NCBI RefSeq assembly: GCF_003255815.1
Contig: NC_037673.1
Span: forward strand, 9,404,476-9,468,475
Direction of reading: 5' to 3'
Source of the DNA: Theropithecus gelada
Taxonomy: Eukaryota > Chordata > Mammalia > Primates > Cercopithecidae
DNA length: 64,000 nt
A program made the position numbers and the translations under genes. This document shows positions 36,514 through 47,210 of the stretch, piece by piece (position 1 is the first letter of the stretch; each line of letters begins with the position of its first letter). The notes under the pieces were generated by a model that saw only the letters and a program-made list of their open reading frames with translations, did not search any database and was not told the DNA's origin.

Positions 36514-36610
36514 AGAAATCAGAACATCTTGCCCCCCAACTGTGTGGGGGCATGATGCCTGGAGCTGTGGCAGCTATTTTGTGACAGTGAGGTAAGAAAT
36601 CAGAACATCT
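36514..36610. repeat. 16-bp direct repeat flanking a 65-bp insert
   Basis: agaaatcagaacatct occurs at 36514-36529 and again at 36595-36610. The intervening 65 bases consist of a 13-base lead-in and most of the inverted copy of 35318-35377. Confidence 0.9.
36543..36602 (-). repeat. Inverted copy of 35318-35377
   Basis: 59 of 60 bases match the reverse complement of 35318-35377, about 1.2 kb upstream. The last 8 bases also belong to the right-hand copy of the flanking direct repeat, giving an 8-base microhomology at one junction. Confidence 0.95.
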
Positions 36611-36628
36611 GCCAACCACAGAACACTC

Positions 36629-36960
36629 AAGGCCTGGGCCAGAGGATTGAGTGCCTCCTTTACAAAGAGCATGTGCTCCAACTACCCATGGCCTGGACCA
36701 GAGGACCGGCTGTCTCCTTTACAAAGAGCATGTGCTCCAACTACCCATGGCCTGGACTAGAGGATCAACTGTCTCCTTTAGAAAGAGCATGTATGCCAAC
36801 TCATTGAGTTCCCTCCACTCACCCAAGGCCTGGGCCAGAGGATTGGCTGTCTCCTTTAGAAAGAGCATGTGCTCCAACTACCCATGCCTGGGCCAGAGGA
36901 TCAGCTGTCTCCTTTACAAAGAGTATGCTCTCCAACTCGTTGAGTGCCCTCCACTCTAAT
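36629..36960. repeat. Five-unit minisatellite (59/78-bp units)
   Basis: Units begin at 36633, 36692, 36751, 36829 and 36887, each with a cctgg...agagga block and a ctcctttanaaagag block. Lengths are 59, 59, 78, 58 and about 74 bp; the long form carries about 19 extra bases (gttccctccactcaccc type). A 102-codon frame crossing it is only a by-product of the repetition. Confidence 0.9.
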
Positions 36961-37086
36961 TCCCCCAATAGCAGTAAGGACGTGTCATAGTTGCCACTTT
37001 TTGATGCCTGCTTGAACCATTACTTTAGTTATGTCTGAGATATAATTTTGTGAACCCATGTCGCTTCCAAAAATGGGTAAACAATA

Positions 37087-37158
37087 GGAAAGGAGGGAAG
37101 GAGGGAAGGAGGGTAGGAGGAAAGGAGGGAGGGAGGGGGAAGGGGAGGGGAGGGGAGG
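37087..37158. repeat. G-rich polypurine tract with G-quadruplex pattern
   Basis: About 70 bases of GGA/GGGA/GGGGA. Six G-runs of three to five lie between 37127 and 37155 with loops of one or two bases. Confidence 0.9.
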
Positions 37159-37414
37159 TAACAGAAGTTGGGAGAACATCTTTCTTTGTTAAAGAGAATG
37201 TTTTCATCTTTTAACATGCAAACAAAGTATCTAAGAACTATAAGCAGGTCTCAGTTCACTCATTTATCTTACCTGCCTGGTCCCTTTAGACATCAGTGTT
37301 TATGATCCCAGGTCTACGGGGCAATGGTGCTTCATAAGCACAGTCCAGGTTCTCTGGAATCCAGCCCAGACCACCAAATCTTGCTGGCTCACCACTTTTT
37401 GACATGGCTCCCAC

Positions 37415-38013
37415 TGTGATGGTTAACATCATGTCCTGACTTGGCTGCGATATGGTGCTCAGTTGTTTGGTCAAACACCAGTCTAGATGTTGCTGTGAAG
37501 GTAAGTTTTAGATGTGATTAACATTTAAATTGGTGGAACTTAGTAAAGCAGATTATCTTCCATCTTGTAGGTGGGACTCATCCAATCAGTTGACAGTCTT
37601 AAGAGCGAAGACTGAGGCTTCTATAGAAGAAGGAATTCAGCCTCAAAACTGCAGTACAGAAAGCTTGCCTGAGTTTCCAGCTTGCCTGGCCGGCCACGTG
37701 GAATTCAGACACCAGACTGTAACACCAACTCATACCTGAAATTCCAGCCTGCTGGCTTGTCCAACAGATTTTGTTCAGCCCCCACATCATGTGAGTCAAT
37801 TCTTCAAAGTAAATAAATGTCTCTAGCACGTACGCTGTCTCTCTCTCTCCTTCCTCCATTTATTACACACATACAGATGGGTGTGTGTATGTATGAAAGG
37901 AATGTGGGAGGGTGGGTATATTAGTTAGGGTTCTCCAAAGATGCGGAACAAAGATACAGAACCAGTGGGAAAGATAGATCTTTGTGTATCTTTGGAGAAC
38001 CCTAACTAATAGA
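37415..38013 (+). mobile_element. LTR (MaLR/ERVL-like), disrupted near its 3' end
   Basis: Starts tgtgatggttaacatc and ends with the gaaccctaactaata terminus of a common ERVL-type LTR. An AATAAA-type signal lies near 37811. The 3' part contains an inverted copy of the LTR end and its flank (37889-38040). Family name tentative. Confidence 0.6.
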
Positions 38014-38040
38014 CCCACCTCCCACATTCCTTTCATACAT
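37889..38040. repeat. Fold-back inverted repeat (arms ~55 bp, spacer 41 bp)
   Basis: The left arm 37889-37944 is the reverse complement of 37986-38040, apart from one one-base indel and about two substitutions. Each arm contains both the LTR terminus and about 27 bases of the DNA downstream of the LTR. Confidence 0.95.
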
Positions 38041-38139
38041 CAGACTGCCAGTTTCTATCCTCCATGTCCTTGGTCATGCACTTGGCCCTAGTTATGCCAC
38101 CCCCTTCCACAAGGCCATCTTGCCCTCCCATTGCCCCAG

Positions 38140-38340
38140 CAATGCATTTTCCTTTAACTCAGTCCAGCTGTCCCCCTGCCCAGGAAGCTCCCCGTGACCA
38201 CGTTTTTCTCCCCGATGACACTCATTTGTGCAGACCCCTCTCAACCCACACATTAAGTTGGAACATGACAACTTCCTTTATGTGGCCTACCAGAAGAGGA
38301 ACTGTGTCTTCTTCTGTCAAATGAATGAATAAATAAAGGG
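38140..38340 (+). mobile_element. L2 3' region fragment
   Basis: Resembles the L2 3' half, with a cccaggaagctccccgtgac block and a terminal aatgaatgaataaat. Moderately convincing. Confidence 0.5.
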
Positions 38341-39514
38341 ATGAATCCCCACGTGTTATTACTGAGGAGGACAAACATAATAATCTTAGACAAAAGTAGT
38401 TTTATAGAATTACCATGTAAATCACTATAGAATAGAATAAATGCTTTGCAATTTAGGGGGAAACAGAAGGATTTTCTGGGCTTCTGGCAAAGCTTTTTCC
38501 TAACTAAATCATTTCAGGCACAGCTTTTGCAAATGCGTCTTCTGCTGGTCATAATTATGCGCCTCCCACCCCCTACTGCTTTGAATTACTTTGTGCTAAC
38601 ACCAAAATTGTTCCACAGAGAGTCGGATTGATTTGCTGAAATGTGATGAGGAGAAGTGGGATAAGAGACATACTTCACATGCGACACCCGTTGCTAGCAC
38701 AGCTGTATTTCTGAGAAATATATTTCCGTCTTTTGGCTCCATTTCTTTTGTAGTTTAATAACTGAAGTACAAAGCTCATGAAAGCTGGGAATGTGTTGGA
38801 AGGTCAGTGAGGAAAAATGCACGTGGTGCAGTTAGGAGAGACAAGGGAGTTAAAATAACGGGAGAAATTGGTCACTTATGATCTTTCTGGTCAGTGGTTT
38901 ATGGCTAAATATCTGTTTCAGCTAAGACCAAACACTGGCTCACAGCCACCAAAAAGTAGAACAATTAAGAAACTCAGCAAGGAGAATTCCTTTTGTACCT
39001 CTATTATAAGCATATTTTTTATTTAAAATTATTTTATGTAATGCCAATAGAGTAATATCTTCATGTCATTATATAAAAGTGATGGCAGTGGCTAGTTTCG
39101 CCATTGGATGACAGTCCCACACATTGGAACACATTTTCTCACCTAGCAGAAAGCCTTGCCTGCAGCACTCACCAAATGCCTCCTACAATATCTTCTTCAT
39201 GTGCACAAATGACTTTATGTCAGAAATCAACATCCACTGCGACACCAGAAATTGGAACAGGTCCCTGAAGACAGGTTGACTGCTTTTCCTCCCTGTGGCA
39301 CAGTCATTTGCAGTCTTTACTTGGTATTGCATCTGTAAATGGGATGTAGATAATATCTCCATCATTTCCAGGGAATATAGTGTTATCCACATCAGCGTTC
39401 ATGACAACAAACACGATGTCCCAACTGAACTTTTTAATCAGGACTTTTGGGAGAACCAAGTCTGTTTGAGTTTAACAGATGCATTTGATGTTGTTATCTA
39501 ACCATCTGATGCTG
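38341..39514. other. Unassigned single-copy sequence
   Basis: No gene or repeat recognised over about 1.2 kb. Confidence 0.45.
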
Positions 39515-39745
39515 TGATGAAGCACAGAACGCAGGCTTTGTCGTCAGCCAGTGCTACACCATACCCAGGGCTGGCCTCACCAGATGTGTGATCCTGGGCA
39601 AGACGTTTTGCCTCTCTGACCTGCAATACTCCGCTCTATAAAAGGAGGTCCATAAAAATCTCTTTGGAGGATCAATATGAAAATCAGAAACAATAAATTC
39701 AACTATTTGGAATAGGGATTGGCACGTAAGAGATGATAAAAAACA
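39515..39745 (+). mobile_element. MIR
   Basis: Near full-length MIR with a gtgtgatcctgggcaag block at 39586-39602 and a cctctctgacctgcaatac block. Confidence 0.75.
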
Positions 39746-41165
39746 AAAGAAGTGTTTTTAATAGAATATGGCTGACACTATTCCTGCTGGTTCAGGATTC
39801 TGGCTGAAGCTTTAAACTGAGAATGGAAGAAAAGCCTTTCAGGTTCCAAAGGAAAGTGCTAAACACATTTCTCAGTACTTCTGAAAGATCGAAGAACCAA
39901 TCTAGAAACCAAACTGTGTGTCTAGCATGATACCTGCAATATGTGTGCAACATGCAACTTGCAGGTCTATACACCTATATTATGTGTGTATATGTACATA
40001 CAGTATCTAGATACACACCTAGACATATGTAAATAAAGCTCATTAAACAGAATGTGCCTATTTGTCAGCCAATGGGGAATTGATGTGGATTCTCTCTCCA
40101 TCATGAGAGAGGGAACTAGGGTGCTTGCCCACCCTTTCAAGCTAAGGAAAGGGGACTCCAGGAAGATATGTCAAAAGAAGCTACTCATACTTCAAGAGGG
40201 AGAGATCGGCACCTTGCTCCCCAGCACAGCCAATGCACTACAGACTGAACAACGTGTAAAGGCAGCTCCTGAAAGCACTAAACGTGTGTGTGTCTAGGAA
40301 TTTGGGGCGTATGGAAGCAGAGACTGCTGCTTCTCCTATTCTGAATAATTCTGAAGATGGGAAGCTGGCAGGAGCAGGGCACCATAAAAGCCAGGGACTG
40401 AGGACACACTTGGGGATGCTACAGCAGGTGGTTGAACCTCACAGTTTGAAAGCACCCACCCAATCGGGCATCCTGCTGGACTGAGGGCTCCCAGCACCAG
40501 GAGGCTGTGGGTATGAGGCCAGTGGACGCAAAAACAGAGGAGAACTGCAAAAGGCTCTCCGTACAGATTATTGATTTATTTGCAGAGGCTTCTGCGCGGC
40601 CACTAGGCAACCACAAAGGTGCTCCCAAGGGAGGGCCAGCTTTGGGGGCCAGTCACATGCAGAGGGGATAGGGCAGGTGAGTTTCAACAGCCTCACATAC
40701 AGGAGACTTGTCTTCTTTCCTCCAATCTATTTTCCCCCAACCCCTGCCCTGGAGAGGTGAGGAGAAGGAGGGACGCCGCAAGCCGGGGAACAGAAGAGCT
40801 TTGAACTGGATGGGAGACTGAAGCTTTCCCTCTACCTAGACTGTTAATACCTGACAGTGAATCTTCTCTCACAAACTGAGTCAGAGCATCAAGAAGGCTA
40901 TGAACGAACCTCCCTGAGATGCCTTCAGTGAGCAGGGAAGGGAAACCCAACAGAGCAAGATTGAAATACAAGTGGGAGAAAAGTAAAGCCATTTCCTGTT
41001 TGTATACTTCAGCCTTCAGAGGCCACAACAGACCAGCTACATATGATTATGTTATTTCGGAGCCTCCAAATGGAGTGACACCTACTCTTTTATTACCAAT
41101 TACCAAGGCGTGGAAGGTGGGGAGAGGAGTCTCTGGCTCCTCCACTCCATCTGTTTGTGGCTAGC
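39746..41165. other. Unassigned single-copy sequence
   Basis: About 1.4 kb with no recognised repeat. Overlapping frames on both strands at 40284-41160 (up to 111 codons) have no domain. Confidence 0.45.
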
Positions 41166-41513
41166 ACGTTGACTTCAACACAATGTGACTTAGGTACCCA
41201 AATTATTATAGTATTGGGACAGGCAAGTGTAAAGGGGTCCCCGGAGAAAATTCCACCAGCCTGCTCATTGGGAGGAGTGTGCGCTGGGGAGGGGCCTTGG
41301 GAAAGCAGGAAGCAGCCTGGCCTCTTCTGTTCTGGGGTGGGGAAACTGGGATTCAATCTGTGAGGCAGGAAACCAGTTAGCAGGACTCTGGTTTTGCTGA
41401 GAGTCCCTGTTTCCCTTTGGTCCCTTTTCACTCAATAAACCCTGCCCTTCTCACCCTAAAGTGTCTGTGAGCCTAATTTTTCACAGTCGTGTGACAAGGA
41501 CCCCGTTTTTAGC
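41166..41513 (+). mobile_element. Probable solitary LTR (class I ERV-type), 5' boundary unclear
   Basis: The right side has the layout of a class I LTR 3' end: AATAAA at 41434-41439, then gtgtctgtgagcctaat and gtgtgacaaggacccc. The left boundary is not evident. No proviral interior. Confidence 0.45.
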
Positions 41514-41605
41514 TAACTAATGAGAAAGTCCTACAACAATATAGTGGGACAAAACCCAGGGACATCAAGCAAATTCATCCAATCCAGATTCTACCAAGTC
41601 TGTAA

Positions 41606-41622
41606 AAAATATATATATATAT

Positions 41623-41666
<44 letters not shown>
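41606..41666. repeat. (TA)n(CA)n microsatellite
   Basis: About eight TA units followed by roughly 18 CA units. Confidence 0.95.
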
Positions 41667-42517
41667 GCTTACGGCTACTTCCAAACCTCTTTTTCTCATA
41701 ATCACCCAAACCTAGACTAATGGATTCCCCCATTTCTGCTCTCGAAATTTCTCCAAACACGTCCTTTTCTCTAGAGGTACAGAATTCCTCATCAGCTAAA
41801 TATGTACCTTCTCTTTGCACTGTAATCTATGATCATGCATAAGTCTTTCTCTGAAGGGGGAAAAAAGGACAACTTTTGACTTGAAATCCAGCTCCGGATT
41901 TACCTAGAAGTCAAGCTTGTTAAAATATGGTCCTCAGGGTTTAGAAGACAAGGGTGGGCTAATTCTGAATCTCAGCCTGCCTACAAAACCAGCCATACAA
42001 TCGATAAGGAAGACAGATAAAGCCACACAGGACTCGTGCCTCCAGCATGACCAGACAACAGAGAACACTGCAACCTTCAAATTGGCTGAAAGTAACAAAT
42101 TCCAACAGAGCTCTCACCACCTACTCACAGCTGCTAAGAGCCTGTGGATGCAGAGAGCAGAGAGGGAGGCAGAAAAAAGAGCTCAGAAAATAAACAGAGG
42201 GAGCAGAGGGCTGCGAGGAAGCGCAAACTTGCCCTAGAAAGAGGAAATGAAATAGTCAACGCAAAATAACCCAATAGCAGTCAGGACTTGGAGATGCATA
42301 GGAAGGCACTGGAGAGTGGGTGGAGCCAGAAGCGGTGGCCTCAGAAGGTACTACTTGTGGGGGATAATCAGATCTAAAGAAAAGATCTGATGCCCCTTGG
42401 AGATGAGACAGAGATGGGAAAGAAGGACTTAACGGGGTGCGGGGGGGGAATAAGGAGCCTGCAGAAACACAACAGTAAACTGGAACAAGTGAAGAGACCC
42501 CTTGCTCTTGATTTGGA
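41667..42517. other. Unassigned sequence
   Basis: No gene or repeat recognised. A run of eight G lies near 42440. Confidence 0.4.
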
Positions 42518-43074
42518 GGTTTCAGTGTTATCAAGATGTCAATTCTCCCTAATTTATAAATGTAGTGCAAGACCAACAAAAATTCTAAGGAGCTTTTTAA
42601 TAGCAACAGACACGTTAGAAAACAACACACAAAAATATCTAGGAAAACATCAAAAAGGAATAACTTGGTGGGGGTGAGAAGGGGATAGTACCCCTAGCAG
42701 ATGTTAAAACATAATATAGACTCCCCACAATTAAAACAGAGTGGCACTGGCACATGAATAGACTGACATCAAAGAAACAATAAAATGTCAAGGAAAAGAT
42801 GAAAAAATAGAATTTCCATTTGGAAAAACATAAAAGTAGATCCATTCCTCAAACCCTACATAAGAATAAACTCCAAATGAGTCAGAAATGTAAATGTAAA
42901 AATAAAAGTACATATACTAGAAAAAAATAGATAAATTCTTCTATAACCTATGTATATAGTAAAAGGCTAGGTCTGACTTAAAATTTAAGTGCAATAAAAT
43001 AAAATGCTAATATGTTTATTTGCATAAATTAAAAATTTTTAAAAGGTTGTATGGAATAACTACACCATTAGTAA

Positions 43075-43381
43075 TTTTTTTTTTTTTTTTTAGGTGGAGT
43101 CTTGCCCTGTAGCCAGGCTGGAGTGCAGTGGTGCGATCTCGGTTCACTGCAACCTCTGTCTCCCAGGTCTCCCAGGTTCAAGCTTTTCTCCTGCCTCAGC
43201 CTCCCGAGTAGCTGGGACTACAGGCATGCACCACCATGCCCAGCTAATTTTTTTGTATTTTTAGTAGAGACGGTGTTTCACCATGTTGGCTACAGGATGG
43301 TCTTGATATCCTGACCTCGTGGTCTGCCCACCTTGGCTTCCCAAAGTGTTGGGATTACTGGCGTAAGCCACTGCACCCAGC
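43075..43381 (-). mobile_element. AluS-like, reverse orientation
   Basis: Full-length antisense Alu inside the L1M, with a small internal duplication (tctcccagg twice, 43160-43178). Candidate target-site duplication accattagtaa at 43064-43074 versus accataagtaa at 43382-43392. Confidence 0.92.
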
Positions 43382-43620
43382 AACCATAAGTAAATTTTTA
43401 AATGACAAAACAGAAGAAAAATTGGCAACAAACATTGCAAATAGAAGAATTAATGTCACTAATGTACAAGGCACTTTGCAAAATCAGGGATCAAAATATC
43501 AAAAGTTCTACAGAAAAATGGGCAAACACATGAAAAACTATTCATGAAAAGAAATACATGCATGTCCTAGAACCATATGAAAAGATGCTCAACTTTATTT
43601 ATAATAAAAGTACACCAAGA

Positions 43621-43734
43621 CGCTGGGTACAGTGGCTCACACCTGTAATCCCAGCGCTTTGGGAGGCTAAAGCAGGAAGATTGCTTGAGTTTCACACCAG
43701 CCTGAGCAACATAGAAACCCTCATCTCTACAAAA

Positions 43735-43777
<43 letters not shown>

Positions 43778-43780
43778 ATA
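43621..43780 (+). mobile_element. Alu left-monomer fragment with (AAAT)n tail
   Basis: About 113 bases of an old Alu left arm followed by about 12 AAAT units (43731-43780). Confidence 0.85.
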
Positions 43781-44347
43781 TCAGGCTGTTAGTGGAAAAG
43801 GAGGCAAAGTTTTCGACCAGGTGATCAAAATTACACCACCCATATGAAGGACACAGCATGTGCTTCCAGAAGCGATGACAGAGGACACAGTATCTTCTAT
43901 GCAGTGCGCTGTCAACCCAATCACAAGGAAGCTTCAGTCAAGCATAAAATAGGGAGCATTCTGTTTAAAAAGTGAAGAGGCTACTGTATTCAAAAAAATA
44001 AAAAATCAACGTCTTAAAAGGCAAAGAAACATTATGTAATTGTTATAGATTAAAGTAGGCTAAAGAGTCACGACAATTAAATGGCATGCCCAATCCTGAA
44101 CTGAACCCTGTACTGGAGAGAAAGTGTTACAGAAGATATTAATTATTATGTTTACTGAAAAAATTGGAATATGGGCAGTGGATTAGTTAAAGGTATTGCA
44201 TTAATGTGTGTGTAAATCAATAGTGTAACATCATTAGTGTAGGTGGTTATATTAATAAAAGATATTTTTCTACTTTTAGGAAATACACACTGAAGTATTT
44301 AGTAGGAAGGACCATGATACACATAACTTATCTGCAAATGATGCCAA

Positions 44348-44350
44348 AAA

Positions 44351-44389
<39 letters not shown>

Positions 44390-44390
44390 A
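44348..44390. repeat. (TG)n microsatellite
   Basis: About 19 uninterrupted TG units in the L1M 3' UTR. Confidence 0.95.
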
Positions 44391-44540
44391 CAGAGAAAGA
44401 GAGAGAGATTGAGAGAATATAAATGAATCGAATGGGTTAAAAACAAGTGATTCTGGGCAAAGAATGTAAGGATGTTCCTTGTACTATTTTTGGTTTTGCA
44501 ACTTTTGGAGATGTAAAATTATTTTTAATAAAAAGCCTAG

Positions 44541-44990
44541 AAGTAATACTGGTTTCACTCTTCACTCTTCCCACTTCCTCGCTTTTGTCTACCCTGCAAT
44601 TCACTGTCACCAAGCCTAGGTCTCCACTCTTCCACCAAAAACTATTCTGGCAAAAGGCCCCAATGTTTCCCTAAATGGGACATCCAACAGGAGTTTTTAA
44701 ACTCTTCTTCTTGCTTAGGTCGGTGGCAGCAATGGACTCTTGTGGCTTCTTGCTGCTGCTTAAAAAGCTACACTTCTTAGACCTCTATGCTATTTTCTTC
44801 TCTTGCCTTCATAACCACTCCTCTCTGGCTTTCCTTTGTTTCCTTTTCTTCCTCTGCTCACCTTTTAAATGTGAGTTTCCCAAGATTCTTTATTTAGATC
44901 TCATCTTACTCAACATTTCCCTGAGAATATTCTTCCATTTTTATGGCTCCAAATATCCTAAACTGGAGAGGCAGTTAAATAATTACTAAA
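44541..44990 (+). mobile_element. L2 ORF region fragment
   Basis: Pyrimidine-rich sequence following the L2 reverse-transcriptase region block order (tcttcctctgctcacc, then tctcatcttactcaacat). Includes a 104-codon frame at 44675-44989 that is a decayed L2 frame or chance. Confidence 0.5.
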
Positions 44991-45004
44991 ACTCGATTAG
45001 TATG

Positions 45005-45330
45005 AGTATATTACTTAGCTCTTGCTGTATGCCAAACCACCACAAAATCTCTGTAGCATTCCACAAAAAGCGCTTCCTCTCATGGATCTGTGGGTTGTAG
45101 AGTTTGGCTGATCTGGGCTGGGCTTTCCTGGGCATGGCTTTAAGCCGCAGGGTGGGCTCATATCTGCTTAGTGAGTTTCTCACCCTCTGTGGAATGGTGG
45201 GCGAGTTGCGACGTCTTCTCATGGCAATGGCAGGAGGCAAGACAGCAAATTGAAATGTGGAATGTACCTCTGAAGGCCTAAGGCCAGGACTGACCCACTG
45301 TCATTTCAACCCACATTCCTTAGGTCAAAG
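45005..45330 (-). mobile_element. Possible ancient LTR/MER element
   Basis: Resembles the antisense of a mammalian LTR or MER element (ctcatggatctgtgggttg block at 45079-45097), but the family is not identified. Tentative. Confidence 0.3.
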
Positions 45331-46129
45331 AAAATCATAGTCAAGTCTAACGCCAAGGGGAAGGGAAATCTGCTCCATCTCAGGCTGGAAGGATTCAGAG
45401 TGTGATGAGAAAGAGAGTGGCTGCAGGGAAGGCTGGGGAACTGCACCTGTCTGCAGGAGGAATGTATGAACTGACTTGGAAACTGTTTCAACCTGCCCTG
45501 GCAGGAAAGGATGAGCTATGGGGACCAGAGTTCCTTAAGGTGAGGCATCAACAAGGACAGATGAGAGGGAAGAAGCAGAGAGAAGCAGTCCACCTTGAAG
45601 ATTCACTCAGTGAGGAATTTTAAAACCTCTGCATCTCAAAGGTTTTCAGATTTTCTTTCCACCCTGGCATTTTCCAGGGAGCCCCAGGAGTGCCATGCTC
45701 CACTTGCAGGGCTGCTGTGCCCATTTCTCTTGTCATATTCCCTTAGACAGATGCAGCAGTTGTTGCAATGCTGGAAAATCTAGAACATGATGTGCTGTTC
45801 GACTAGGGCTGCTGCAGCGCCCACCCTGCCTGCTACAGGGCAGTTGCTAAGAACTGTGAGATGCGAGGTTTCCCTTGCCCATGTGCAACCTGCTTACCTA
45901 TATAAATAGACAGCTGATCAAGCCTTTTTTTGGCAAAGATTCTCTGACAGGGTAGGAGCAAAGCACATGCCAGCAAAGGGCAAAGGGGCTCTCCATAGTC
46001 TATCTTTGAGGGTTCTTGTGAAGTTATTATGTTTGACATGAAGGCTGCTTACATTTTTACATGCATTTGATCTCGTTAAAATGGTCCAAAAGAAAGTGGT
46101 ATATGAAAGTACGTTCTGAAACCAGAAAC
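45331..46129. other. Unassigned sequence
   Basis: No gene or repeat recognised. Confidence 0.4.
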
Positions 46130-46345
46130 ATGGAGCATGACACTTCAAGCTACAGGCTCTGGAGTCAGGTGGGTGTTTCCCGGTGCTGCTAGCCAGCTTT
46201 GAGCTTAACTCTCCCAAGGGTCATCTTTTCATCTGGGAAGCATGGCCAATGCTAAGTCACAGCATTATATAACAGTGAAACAAAAGCCTGTGTGAAAACC
46301 CCTGGTGTCCTGACTAACCCACAGTAGGCGCTGAATGAATAAAAC
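46130..46345 (+). mobile_element. MIR
   Basis: Near full-length MIR: ggctctggagtcag at 46155-46168, and the 3' end with a cagtaggcgctgaatgaat block. Confidence 0.7.
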
Positions 46346-46739
46346 CTTTGAAAGGTGTTGTCATCATCATCATCCTTTGCAGCGTTGCTGGACCTTTTTC
46401 TTTTCCTAGCTCACCTCCTACAAATGTGTTACTCAATTGTGACACATATGTTTTTGGACATTCTTAGTTTACAGCTGCAAGTGATATTGAATATTGCAAA
46501 TTAATTGACAGTTTAATGGCTTAGAGGATTTCTCTTACTTTGGGTAATTGGAAAATAGGAAATTAGAGGAGAAACAAATATGATATTATTTGAGTATTAT
46601 TTGTGAAATATTTCATTTCAATAAAATTTCATGTATTTTCTAAAAAATATCAATTTTTTCTACTATACTACCTTCCACTTACCCAAAATAAAACCTAATA
46701 AGCAATAGTAATAGTCAACAGTCAAATATTGACTAACTT
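46346..46739. other. AT-rich unassigned sequence
   Basis: No gene or repeat recognised; a short (CAT)n at about 46361-46375. Confidence 0.4.
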
Positions 46740-47210
46740 ATGTTCTAGGCAGCTTCTAACATAGTTCCCAAGAAACCCTATCTCTTTATAGGTGGCCAGA
46801 CCAGTAACTTAACTTGCTACTTCTAAGAAGATGTTTTAAAAGACCCTTCCTTATTACTGTCTCTCTCTCTGTCTTCTTACTTGCTCACTCTGATGGAGCA
46901 AGCTGGCATTTTATAAACCTAAGGGTAAAGGAACTGATCATGATGATGGTCTCTGGCCGACAGCTGGTAAGGACCTGAGGCCCTCAATCCAACAGCCCAG
47001 GAGGAACTGCCACCAAGAGGACCCCTCCCCAGGGGACCCTTGAGGCCACCATGTCTCTGACTGCAACCTCATGAAAGACTCAGAGCCTCTGCACCCAACT
47101 TAACTATGCCCAGATTCCTGACCCATAGACATGGTGAAATAATAAATGCTGTCATTTTAAGCTACTAAGGGTAATTTTTTTACATACCAATAGATAACTG
47201 ATACGACTAC
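46740..47210 (+). mobile_element. LTR, probably MaLR/MLT1-like
   Basis: Same LTR type as 35880-36362: ttgctcactctgatgg at 46881-46896, a ctgcaacctcatgaaagac block at 47060-47078, a gtgaaataataaatgctgtc block, and a terminal caatagataactgatac. Confidence 0.55.

Larger units (their letters stand above)
42518..44540 (+). mobile_element. L1M (L1MB/L1MC-like) ORF2 to 3' end
   Basis: Sense ORF2 sequence from the ttaagatgtcaattctcc-type block near 42535, then a 3' UTR whose final 500 bases match the L1M 3' end type (gaaatacacactgaagta block at 44280-44297). Interrupted by two Alus and by a TG microsatellite in the usual UTR position. No functional frame. Confidence 0.65.

Noticed and set aside
36651..36959. 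102-codon frame with an internally repeated product
   Set aside because: It only reflects the minisatellite. Most units are not multiples of three, so no repeated peptide is maintained.
36629..36960. Spaced repeat considered as a CRISPR-like array
   Set aside because: The units are contiguous and diverged with no unique spacers, and this is primate nuclear DNA.
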